64,000 nt of DNA from positions 1 to 64,000 of the forward strand of contig CAWVKD010000028.1 in NCBI GenBank assembly GCA_963929765.1, written 5' to 3'. Position 1 is the first letter of the stretch, and every line of letters begins with the position of its first letter. The notes under the pieces are model-generated. The model worked only from the letters and a program-made list of their open reading frames with translations. It was not told the DNA's origin and did no database searches. The position numbers and the translations under genes are program-made. Below are positions 8,438-16,168 of this stretch, piece by piece. This stretch comes from RGIG529 sp963929765 (lineage in GTDB: Bacteria > Bacillota > Clostridia > Oscillospirales > Oscillospiraceae).

Positions 8438-9187
8438 ATGGATAAATTTACGATTGAACATTTGGATCTTTACTATGGCGATTTTAAAGCCTTGAAAGAC
8501 GTCAACTTACACCTGAGCGCCGGGGAAATCACTGCATTTATCGGTCCCTCTGGCTGTGGCAAATCCACTCTGCTGAAGAGTTTAAATCGTATGAATGATT
8601 TGGTAGAAGGCTGTAAAATTACAGGTTCTGTCAAATTGGACGGCGTGGATATTTACGGTAATATGGATGTCAACGTATTGCGGAAACGAGTGGGCATGGT
8701 TTTTCAAAAACCAAACCCTTTTCCTATGAGCGTATACGACAACGTAGCATTTGGCCCTCGTACTCACGGTGTCCGATCCAAAGCTAAGCTGGATGCCATT
8801 GTAGAGGAATCTCTACGCAGTGCGGCCATTTGGGATGAACTAAAAGACCGTTTGAAAAAAAGCGCCTTAGGTTTATCCGGAGGCCAACAGCAGCGTCTCT
8901 GCATTGCTAGAGCGCTGGCTGTTCAACCTGATGTGCTCTTGATGGATGAACCAACTTCTGCTTTAGATCCCATTTCCACACTAAAAATCGAGGAACTTGC
9001 AGTAGAATTGAAAAAAGAGTATACTATCATCATGGTAACACACAATATGCAGCAAGCCGTTCGAGTCTCTGATAAAACAGCTTTTTTCCTTTTGGGAGAA
9101 GTCATTGAATATGGGGACACAGACCAACTTTTCTCCATGCCCAAAGATAAACGAACAGAAGATTACATTACAGGGAGGTTCGGTTAA
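8438..9187 (+). CDS. pstB: Phosphate ABC transporter ATP-binding protein PstB
   Basis: 249 residues, start ATG behind AAAGGA, 4 nt after pstA. It hydrolyses ATP to drive phosphate import. Walker A GPSGCGKST, Q-loop FQKPNPFPMSVYDN (highly typical of PstB), signature LSGGQQQR, Walker B LLMDEPTSALD and the switch histidine in VTHNM are all present. Its TAA overlaps the phoU start (TAATG). Confidence 0.97.
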   Translation: MDKFTIEHLDLYYGDFKALKDVNLHLSAGEITAFIGPSGCGKSTLLKSLNRMNDLVEGCKITGSVKLDGVDIYGNMDVNVLRKRVGMVFQKPNPFPMSVYDNVAFGPRTHGVRSKAKLDAIVEESLRSAAIWDELKDRLKKSALGLSGGQQQRLCIARALAVQPDVLLMDEPTSALDPISTLKIEELAVELKKEYTIIMVTHNMQQAVRVSDKTAFFLLGEVIEYGDTDQLFSMPKDKRTEDYITGRFG

Positions 9188-9840
9188 TGCGCAGTCGATT
9201 TGACGAGCAGCTCCAATTGCTCAATACGGAACTTATTCAAATGGGTGCACTTTGTGAAGCAGCCATTGCAAGCGCCACCAAGGCACTTCTGGACGGCGAT
9301 TTAAAATTGGCTGCCCACTCTGTTGGCGTAGATCAGGAGATTGACGAAAAAGAACGAGAAATTGAGTCACTTTGTTTAAAACTACTTTTACAGCAGCAAC
9401 CTGTAGCTCGAGACTTGCGACTTATTTCTGCCGCACTCAAAATGATTACTGATATGGAACGAATCGGTGATCAAGCGGCTGATATTGCAGAGATTGTCAC
9501 CATGGCTCATATCGAGACATCTGACTCTCCTATGCATATTGGCGAAATGGCAGAGGCAACCATCCATATGGTAACCAAAAGCATTGATGCCTTTGTAAAA
9601 CGGGATTTAGAGCTGGCACAATCTGTAGTTGCCTATGATGATGTGGTAGACAACTTCTTTGACCAAGTGAAAAGCGAACTGATTGCGCTGATTGGAACCC
9701 ATCCTGAACGAGGAGAATACGCCGTAGATCTGCTTATGATTGCCAAATATTTTGAGCGAATCGGCGACCATGCTACTAATATTGCCGAATGGGTGGAATT
9801 TTCCATGACGGGACGACATAAGGGAGTAGAAGAAACATGA
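9187..9840 (+). CDS. phoU: Phosphate signalling protein PhoU
   Basis: 217 residues, all helical with two PhoU repeats. Each has the family's metal-binding-like signature (MITDMERIGDQAADIAE around 90-105 and IAKYFERIGDHATNIAEW near the C-terminus). PhoU links PstB status to the PhoR kinase and dampens phosphate uptake. The start overlaps the pstB stop, and the end overlaps the response-regulator start. Confidence 0.95.
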   Translation: MRSRFDEQLQLLNTELIQMGALCEAAIASATKALLDGDLKLAAHSVGVDQEIDEKEREIESLCLKLLLQQQPVARDLRLISAALKMITDMERIGDQAADIAEIVTMAHIETSDSPMHIGEMAEATIHMVTKSIDAFVKRDLELAQSVVAYDDVVDNFFDQVKSELIALIGTHPERGEYAVDLLMIAKYFERIGDHATNIAEWVEFSMTGRHKGVEET

Positions 9841-10508
9841 TTTATTGTGTGGAAGATGACGAGGGCATCCGAGAACTAATTGTTTATACCCTTCAGACAA
9901 CAGGATTTGAAGCAATGGGATTTCCTTCTGGTGCCGAGTTGCTAGAAGCTCTTCGGAAAAAAATACCTGATTTACTGCTTCTGGATGTGATGCTTCCTGG
10001 GGAAGATGGTCTTTCTATTTTAAAACGACTGCGTTCATCTCCTTCTACCCGTACACTGCCAGTGATTCTTGTTACCGCCAAAGGAGCAGAATATGATAAA
10101 GTAAAAGGCCTCGACAGCGGCGCAGACGATTATATCGCAAAACCCTTTGGAATGATGGAACTCATTTCTCGTATCAAGGCACTTTTACGGAGAACCGTTT
10201 CCAACCTCTCCCCAGACCGCACGGTTGGAAAAATATCCATTCATGTGGACCGTCACCAAGTATTTGTAGATGGAAAAGAAGTGTTTCTTACACTAAAAGA
10301 GTTTGAGCTCTTACGATATATGATGGAACACCCAGGTACCGTATTTACCAGAGATAAGCTTTTAGAACTCATTTGGGGATACGATTTTGATGGCGAAACA
10401 CGTACGGTGGACGTCCACATTCACATGTTGCGTCAGAAACTGGGAGCCTACGGCAATACCATTGAAACGGTACGCGGTGTAGGATATCGATTGGGAGATG
10501 GAAAATGA
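9837..10508 (+). CDS. phoB: OmpR/PhoB-family response regulator of the phosphate operon
   Basis: 223 residues: receiver domain (acidic pair E6-D8 region, phospho-acceptor D50 in LLLDVMLPGEDG, conserved T80 and K102 in AKPF) and a winged-helix DNA-binding domain at about 128-221 (LTLKEFELLRYMMEHPG, RTVDVHIHMLRQKLG, VRGVGYRL). Its position between phoU and a PAS histidine kinase makes it the PhoB/PhoP equivalent. It starts inside the phoU stop codon (ATGA) and overlaps the kinase gene in the same way. Confidence 0.93.
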   Translation: MIYCVEDDEGIRELIVYTLQTTGFEAMGFPSGAELLEALRKKIPDLLLLDVMLPGEDGLSILKRLRSSPSTRTLPVILVTAKGAEYDKVKGLDSGADDYIAKPFGMMELISRIKALLRRTVSNLSPDRTVGKISIHVDRHQVFVDGKEVFLTLKEFELLRYMMEHPGTVFTRDKLLELIWGYDFDGETRTVDVHIHMLRQKLGAYGNTIETVRGVGYRLGDGK

Positions 10509-12184
10509 AACGGAAATTCTTTCAGCGCATGTGCCTTTTGGCAGCTATCACTGCCATACTATGTTGTGCTCTTTCCACCTGGGCTATGTACCAGAAATTG
10601 TGTGATAGTATGCGCACAGAAATCCGGAAAGAATTGTCTTTTCTGACCGATTCTGTGGAACGAGATGGAAAAATTGCATTAACGCAAGCTGAAGACAGTG
10701 CCGGCAACAGCCGGATTACCTGGATTGATCAAGATGGCACAGTCTTATATGATAACAATGCGCAGCCATCTGAAATGGAAAACCATCTTAATCGCTCAGA
10801 GGTACAAGATGCATATGCATCTGGATATGGAGAGGCCACTCACCGATCAGAAACTTTAGGTGAGAAAACATTTTATGTTGCAGCACGTTTGTCCGATGGT
10901 ACCGTATTGCGAATCTCTAGCACCATCGACAGCGTATTAAGCAGTGTACTAAGCTATGTTCCTTTTATGATAGCTATCGCGTTGATCGTACTATGTTTTG
11001 CAATCTTACTCGCCCGTGGGCAAGCAAAACGTTTGGTTCATACTGTAAAAGATTTGGATTTGGAACATCCTCTTTCCAACGAAACATATGAAGAGCTTTC
11101 TCCCCTGCTGCTCCGCTTGGAGAATCAGAATGTCCAAATTCAAACTGCAGCCAATGCCCTCCAAAAACAGCAAGAGGAATTTTCTGCTATTACCGCCCAT
11201 ATGCGGGAGGGGCTTATTATGTTAAGCAAAAATGCTCTTGTACTCTCCATTAATCCCAGTGCCTTGCATGTCCTTCACCTTCCAGAAGGTGAATACGCTG
11301 GAAAACATATTTACACATTGAGCCGCAATATAGAAATGCAATCAGCAGTGGAAACCAGCTTGAAAGGTACTGCTTGTGAAAAATATTTACAAGAAAGCGG
11401 GCGTGTCTATCAGCTGATGGCAACTCCAGTGCGAGCAGATGGGGCTATTCAAGGAACCATTTTACTTTTGTTGGATGTTACAGACAAACATGCAGCAGAA
11501 CAAATGCGGCGAGAATTTTCTGCTAATGTATCCCACGAATTAAAAACACCTCTCACATCCATTTCCGGATATGCTGAAATCATTCAAAACGGCTTGGTGC
11601 AAGCAGAAGACCTTCCTCGGTTTGCAGGACGCATTTATCACGAAGCGCAACGTCTCATTTCCCTCATTGAAGATATCATTCGTCTTTCTCAACTGGATGA
11701 GTCAGGGGGAGAAATGCCACGGGAAATGGTCAATTTGCTTTCTCTGGCAAAGGAAACAGCAGATCAACTTTCTGAACAAGCAACACGGGCAGAAGTGTCA
11801 CTATCTGTTACAGGAGATTCCGCAAGTATTTTGGGAATCCGGCAAGTTTTAAGTGAAATGCTGTATAATCTTTTGGATAATGCCATTAAATATAATCAAG
11901 CAGGCGGCAGTGTTACCTGTTCTGTTTTATCTACTCAAGAAGCTGTCATTGTTTCTGTTGCCGATACAGGCATTGGCATCCCAACTGCACACCAAAGTCG
12001 TGTTTTTGAACGGTTTTACCGGGTAGACAAAAGCCATTCAAAAGAAACCGGTGGCACAGGCTTAGGGCTTTCTATTGTAAAGCACGGCGCTATGTGCCAC
12101 AATGCCAAAATAACTTTAGAAAGTACAGAAGGAGTTGGCACAACGATACAACTTATTTTTGAACCAGGAGGAAATAGATCATGA
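10505..12184 (+). CDS. phoR: PhoR-like sensor histidine kinase
   Basis: 559 residues: N-terminal membrane segment (about 8-27), extracytoplasmic sensor region, second membrane segment (about 150-170), coiled linker, PAS domain (about 230-330), HisKA with H344 in VSHELKTPLTS, and an HATPase domain with LDNAIKYN, DTGIGIP and GTGLGLSI. It presumably phosphorylates the regulator encoded directly upstream when PhoU/Pst signal low phosphate. Translationally coupled on both sides. Confidence 0.92.
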   Translation: MKRKFFQRMCLLAAITAILCCALSTWAMYQKLCDSMRTEIRKELSFLTDSVERDGKIALTQAEDSAGNSRITWIDQDGTVLYDNNAQPSEMENHLNRSEVQDAYASGYGEATHRSETLGEKTFYVAARLSDGTVLRISSTIDSVLSSVLSYVPFMIAIALIVLCFAILLARGQAKRLVHTVKDLDLEHPLSNETYEELSPLLLRLENQNVQIQTAANALQKQQEEFSAITAHMREGLIMLSKNALVLSINPSALHVLHLPEGEYAGKHIYTLSRNIEMQSAVETSLKGTACEKYLQESGRVYQLMATPVRADGAIQGTILLLLDVTDKHAAEQMRREFSANVSHELKTPLTSISGYAEIIQNGLVQAEDLPRFAGRIYHEAQRLISLIEDIIRLSQLDESGGEMPREMVNLLSLAKETADQLSEQATRAEVSLSVTGDSASILGIRQVLSEMLYNLLDNAIKYNQAGGSVTCSVLSTQEAVIVSVADTGIGIPTAHQSRVFERFYRVDKSHSKETGGTGLGLSIVKHGAMCHNAKITLESTEGVGTTIQLIFEPGGNRS

Positions 12185-12840
12185 TTACCTTTGAGGAGGT
12201 AAAAAACAATAGCGCAATTGCTACTTATATCAAAAAAGCAGATGAATCACTGATTGCCCTGGGATACACAGAACACAGTTTTGCACATGTTAGCAGAACA
12301 GCAGATACAGCGCGATATATTTTAGAGACTATGGGCTATCCTCCACGAGATGTAGAACTGGCCCAGATTGCCGGCTACTTACACGACATTGGTAATTTGG
12401 TCAATCGGGTAGACCATGCTCAAAGTGGCGCTGTTATGGCTTTTCGCATCTTAGATAATATGGGAGCCGATGCGGATGAAATCGCTACCATCACGACTGC
12501 GATTGGGAACCATGACGAAGGTACAGCCGTAGCTGTCAATCCCATTGCAGCCGCTTTGATTTTAGGCGATAAAACCGACGTTCGTCGCAGTCGTGTACGA
12601 AATGATGACCATACATCTTTTGATATTCACGATAGAGTCAACTACTCCGTGAAAAAATCCGTTGTTAAAATCAACGAAGAAAAAACGCTGATTAAACTAA
12701 AGCTTACCATCGATACCCGATATTGTTCCATTATGGACTATTTTGAGATTTTTTTGGGACGTATGGTTCTCTGCCGCAAGGCAGCAGAAAAACTTGGCCT
12801 GCAATTTCGATTGATCATCAACGAGCAACAATTGATTTAA
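12181..12840 (+). CDS. HD-domain phosphohydrolase at the end of the pho operon
   Basis: 219 residues; the start overlaps the phoR stop. The HD-domain metal site is visible: H36 (FAHVSR), H68-D69 (YLHDIGN), the NHDEG segment and D in LGDKTDV. Proteins of this type hydrolyse phosphate esters or nucleotides. The substrate is not readable from sequence. Coupling to phoR suggests a phosphate-starvation role such as nucleotide salvage or second-messenger turnover, but this is inference from position. The C-terminal 60 residues look like a small beta-strand domain. Confidence 0.82.
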   Translation: MITFEEVKNNSAIATYIKKADESLIALGYTEHSFAHVSRTADTARYILETMGYPPRDVELAQIAGYLHDIGNLVNRVDHAQSGAVMAFRILDNMGADADEIATITTAIGNHDEGTAVAVNPIAAALILGDKTDVRRSRVRNDDHTSFDIHDRVNYSVKKSVVKINEEKTLIKLKLTIDTRYCSIMDYFEIFLGRMVLCRKAAEKLGLQFRLIINEQQLI

Positions 12841-12866
12841 GGAAAAATACGTATGCTTTTGCTTCG

Positions 12867-12911
12867 GCGAATCGTCCTGTTCGATATAGGAAGGTTCGCT
12901 TCTGTTTTTTT
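12867..12911 (+). terminator. Rho-independent terminator of the pst-pho operon
   Basis: A 12-bp imperfect stem (12867-12878 with 12888-12899, one mismatch and one wobble) followed by TTCTGTTTTTTT. It lies 26 nt after the HD-protein stop and before the flippase gene. Confidence 0.8.
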
Positions 12912-12932
12912 CATCAGCTGCATAGACTGCCT

Positions 12933-14492
12933 TTGGGGGGTGGTCTTACGAAATTAAGCCGTACATCTATGTTATATGGCACGTTGATATTGACAGTAAC
13001 GGGAATCATTTCTCAATTAATGGGATTTTTATATCGCGTGTTTCTCAGCCGACTGATTGGTGCAGAGAACATGGGTCTTTATCAACTTTTGATGCCGGTT
13101 TATGCATGTGTGTTATCCATCGTTTCTGTGGGTCTCTCCGTATCTGTTTCTCGTCTGTCAGCGGAACACAAAGCACTGCAAAATACCCGAGCCATTGCTC
13201 AAGTGGTAAGACAATGCCTCTTTTTTCTTTTTGTTCTCTTTGCTTTTGTATCAATCGCCACTATTCTGCTCTATGACCCCATTTCTGTTTATCTTTTGGG
13301 CGATGCCCGTACGCAGATGGGACTTTTGCTCTTGCTGCCCTGCATTTTACTAACAGCCATCGAAAACATCCACAAACATTATTTTTATGGGACAGGTCAA
13401 GTACGCCCACCTGCTTTTGCCGAATTGTCAGAGCAAATCATTCGCATCACCGCTGTGTTGACTTTGCTTCTGATCTTCCTTCCACAAAACAGCGAAGTCA
13501 CCGTCGGGTTGATTGTGGCGGGTATGGGCATTTGCGAAGTGATATCTGCCATCACTCTAGTCACTCTCTATAAACGCAACCTCAAGCACACTGGACTGAT
13601 TGGAACACCACTTCCATCCAAGCAAATCCGAAGAAGTATTCGCTCTATTGCTATTCCCATCGGTGCTACTTCCCTTTTGGAAAATATCATGTCTTCAATC
13701 AATGCTGTTATCATTCCCCAACGTCTCGTTGTGGCTGGCTGGACTGTAACAGAAGCCATGTCAGCTTTTGGGATTCTATTCGGCATGGCATTACCTATGT
13801 TATTACTGCCCTCTGCTTTTATTGGTGCTCTTTGTACCATTCTAGTACCTAAGCTGGCTCAAAGTGCCGCTTTGGGACAAAAGCAGGAAATCAATCAGCG
13901 GCTCGGAAAAGCAATGGCATCAACTTCTCTGCTCATTCTTCCTTTTTTGGCTCTTATGCTCACCGTAGGACCGGTTTTGGGGCAGGCACTTTTTTTAGAA
14001 TCATCCATCGGAGACTATCTTCCCATTTTATCGATAGGCGTTCTTTTTTCTTGTTATGAAAGTGTTTTGGCCAGTGCTCTCAATGGCTTGAGCAAGCAAC
14101 AGGCAACTGCCGGTTATTCTTTGTTATGCAGCTTTGTGCAGTTGATTCTCACCTATATTGGCACTACCATCCCCGGCGTCGGCCTGTATGGATTTTGCAT
14201 TGGCTTTGTTGTCAGTTCCATTTTAGGAACCATCCTCTTTGGTGTTTATCTGGTTAAACAGACAGGGTTTCGTATCCGACTGGGAAGTTGGTTCTTGTTT
14301 CCCGCAATAGCCGCTGCTTTTGCCGGGCTTTGCTCTTATTTATTGTTCGGTGTCCTGACCAACGCCGGTCTCTCTGATCTTGCTTCTGCCCTTGTGGTTT
14401 CACTTTTAGGTATTGTTTGCTATATCATAGCTCTATGGACAGAAGGAATCCAAGTATTTGGCTTTCAACTTTCCCATTCCCGCCGGGATTGA
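12933..14492 (+). CDS. SpoVB-like lipid/oligosaccharide flippase (MATE/MOP superfamily)
   Basis: About 519 residues with 14 predicted membrane segments. The N-terminus (GTLILTVTGIISQLMGFLYRVFLSRLIGAENMGLY is the key segment) matches the SpoVB/MurJ-like branch used to flip lipid-linked peptidoglycan precursors, in SpoVB's case for spore cortex. The start is uncertain: TTG at 12933 keeps the longest frame, ATG at 12969 is the first ATG, and the strong GGGGGGTGG at 12935-12943 fits neither well. Its end overlaps the open frame of the next gene. The SpoVB name is a family-level call. Confidence 0.8.
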   Translation: MGGGLTKLSRTSMLYGTLILTVTGIISQLMGFLYRVFLSRLIGAENMGLYQLLMPVYACVLSIVSVGLSVSVSRLSAEHKALQNTRAIAQVVRQCLFFLFVLFAFVSIATILLYDPISVYLLGDARTQMGLLLLLPCILLTAIENIHKHYFYGTGQVRPPAFAELSEQIIRITAVLTLLLIFLPQNSEVTVGLIVAGMGICEVISAITLVTLYKRNLKHTGLIGTPLPSKQIRRSIRSIAIPIGATSLLENIMSSINAVIIPQRLVVAGWTVTEAMSAFGILFGMALPMLLLPSAFIGALCTILVPKLAQSAALGQKQEINQRLGKAMASTSLLILPFLALMLTVGPVLGQALFLESSIGDYLPILSIGVLFSCYESVLASALNGLSKQQATAGYSLLCSFVQLILTYIGTTIPGVGLYGFCIGFVVSSILGTILFGVYLVKQTGFRIRLGSWFLFPAIAAAFAGLCSYLLFGVLTNAGLSDLASALVVSLLGIVCYIIALWTEGIQVFGFQLSHSRRD

Positions 14493-14550
14493 CTTTGGGA
14501 ACATTTCATCATACAATAAAGATGATAAGCAATTGATAGAGGAATGGAAA

Positions 14551-15282
14551 ATGGAACGCATCGAATATTTGGGCCCCAAACAACTGGTATTGATACAAAA
14601 CGACGCCGCATTCCCATTGGGAATGGACTCTATGCTTCTTTCCCAATTTGCCACTTTGCGGCGAAATGACCGTGTTTACGACTTAGGCTGCGGCATCGGT
14701 ACGCTGATGCTGCTTCTTTTTTCCCGGGAAGAAAATATTATCGTCTCTGGAATGGAACTCCAAGCAGAAGCCGTTATCCAGGCAAAGAAAAATCTAGCCT
14801 ATAATGGCCTTCTGAATCAAGCTACTGTACAGGAAGGAGATCTTCGCACGATTCCACAAACTTCTATTCCGGGTCAATGGGATCTGGTCATCTCTAATCC
14901 TCCCTACTTTGCACCGTCTGCCGGCAAGCAATCCAAAAAGAATGAGCGAGCTCAAGCACGTACAGCTCTGTCCTGCTCTCCAGCGGATCTCTGTAAAGCA
15001 GCTGCTCATTTACTCCATCCCAGGGGTCGATTTGCCCTCGTTTTACGGCCAGAATATTTAGAAGACTGGATGCTCTCTCTTCATCAATGTGGACTTACAC
15101 CCAAACGTTTGCGTTGTGTCCACCATACTCCCAAAACGCCTCCTTCTATCCTTTTGCTGGAAGCCGTCCGTTGCGGGAAAATGGGACTCACATTTCTTCC
15201 CCCACTTTTTGCAGCAGAGTGGAACTCCCAACATGCCAAACAAGCAGAGAAACCGGCAACCACTGCCGGGCAGGAGGAATAA
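14551..15282 (+). CDS. TrmN6-like tRNA/rRNA adenine-N6 methyltransferase
   Basis: 243 residues; the start ATG sits 7 nt behind AGAGGA. Class I SAM methyltransferase fold: motif I VYDLGCGIGTL and the N6-adenine catalytic motif SNPPY (residues about 112-116). The short upstream FPLGMDSMLLSQFA segment is typical of the TrmN6/YfiC family that modifies A37 of tRNA1-Val. It sits directly before rsmI, a common Firmicutes pairing. The exact RNA target is inferred. Confidence 0.85.
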   Translation: MERIEYLGPKQLVLIQNDAAFPLGMDSMLLSQFATLRRNDRVYDLGCGIGTLMLLLFSREENIIVSGMELQAEAVIQAKKNLAYNGLLNQATVQEGDLRTIPQTSIPGQWDLVISNPPYFAPSAGKQSKKNERAQARTALSCSPADLCKAAAHLLHPRGRFALVLRPEYLEDWMLSLHQCGLTPKRLRCVHHTPKTPPSILLLEAVRCGKMGLTFLPPLFAAEWNSQHAKQAEKPATTAGQEE

Positions 15283-15284
15283 TC

Positions 15285-16118
15285 ATGACCGGTCAGTTAT
15301 ACGTGGTTGCTACCCCCATCGGGAATTTAGGGGACCTTTCCCCTCGGGCAGCAGAAATCTTAACAAAAGTAGACTTTATCGCGGCAGAAGACACCAGAGT
15401 TACCATGAAATTGCTCAACCATTTGGGAATCAAAAAGCCTATGGTAAGCTATTATCGCCATAATTTTGAAGCATCTGGCCGCCAAATTCTAACCCGTCTT
15501 CTTTCAGGTGAATCTTGTGCTTTGGTATCAGATGCTGGCACTCCTATCATCAGTGATCCTGGCGAAGAACTGGTACTTCTCTGCCAACAGAAAGGCATTC
15601 CTGTCACTTCTATTCCAGGTCCTTGTGCTTTTGTTACAGCATTAACATTATCCTGCCTTCCCTCTGGTCGTTTTACATTCGAGGGTTTTTTGGCCATGAA
15701 TAAAAAGAACAGGAGAGAACATCTGCTTTCTTTACAAGAAGAAACACGCACTATGATTTTTTATGAAGCGCCCCATAAGCTACGCTCTACCCTTTCTGAT
15801 CTGTGTGAAACATTTGGTGCAGAGCGAAAAATCACTTTGTGTAGAGAATTGACAAAGTTGCACGAGGAAGTGGTCCATACTACATTAGGAGAAGCAATCC
15901 AGCGGTATGAAACACAATCGCCAAAAGGGGAATTTGTTTTGGTATTAGAAGGAGCACCGCTAATGGAAGAAGCAATGTGTTCCATGGTGTCTGCCTTAGA
16001 GCGGGTAGGATCTTATCGATCTGAAGGTATGTCTTTGAAACAGGCCGCAAAAAAAGTGGCAGAGGAGACGGGCCTTTCTAAAAACGAATTATACGCTGCT
16101 GCTATCCAAATAGAATAA
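15285..16118 (+). CDS. rsmI: 16S rRNA (cytidine1402-2'-O)-methyltransferase RsmI
   Basis: 277 residues; ATG behind AGGAGG, 2 nt after the upstream stop. The long upstream extension of the frame lies inside the previous gene and is not coding. Tetrapyrrole-methylase fold with VATPIGNLGD at the N-terminus, AEDTRVT, VSDAGTPIISDPG and the FYEAPHKL segment, all diagnostic of RsmI. The C-terminal SLKQAAKKVAEETGLSKNELY segment is the usual RsmI HTH-like tail. Confidence 0.95.
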   Translation: MTGQLYVVATPIGNLGDLSPRAAEILTKVDFIAAEDTRVTMKLLNHLGIKKPMVSYYRHNFEASGRQILTRLLSGESCALVSDAGTPIISDPGEELVLLCQQKGIPVTSIPGPCAFVTALTLSCLPSGRFTFEGFLAMNKKNRREHLLSLQEETRTMIFYEAPHKLRSTLSDLCETFGAERKITLCRELTKLHEEVVHTTLGEAIQRYETQSPKGEFVLVLEGAPLMEEAMCSMVSALERVGSYRSEGMSLKQAAKKVAEETGLSKNELYAAAIQIE

Positions 16119-16120
16119 AC

Positions 16121-16168
16121 AATGGCGTTCAAACCTATAAGTTTGAACGCCATTACTTTTATTTTTTC
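16121..16168. terminator. Terminator between convergent rsmI and the fusion gene
   Basis: Perfect 14-bp stem (16121-16134 with 16141-16154, 6-nt loop), then ACTTTTATTTTTT on the plus strand. It overlaps the 3' end of the minus-strand gene (stop at 16159) and probably serves both directions. Confidence 0.88.

Noticed and set aside
15087..15284. N-terminal extension of rsmI by 66 codons
   Set aside because: It lies inside the upstream methyltransferase gene. RsmI begins at VVATPIGNLGD, and ATG 15285 has a good AGGAGG site.
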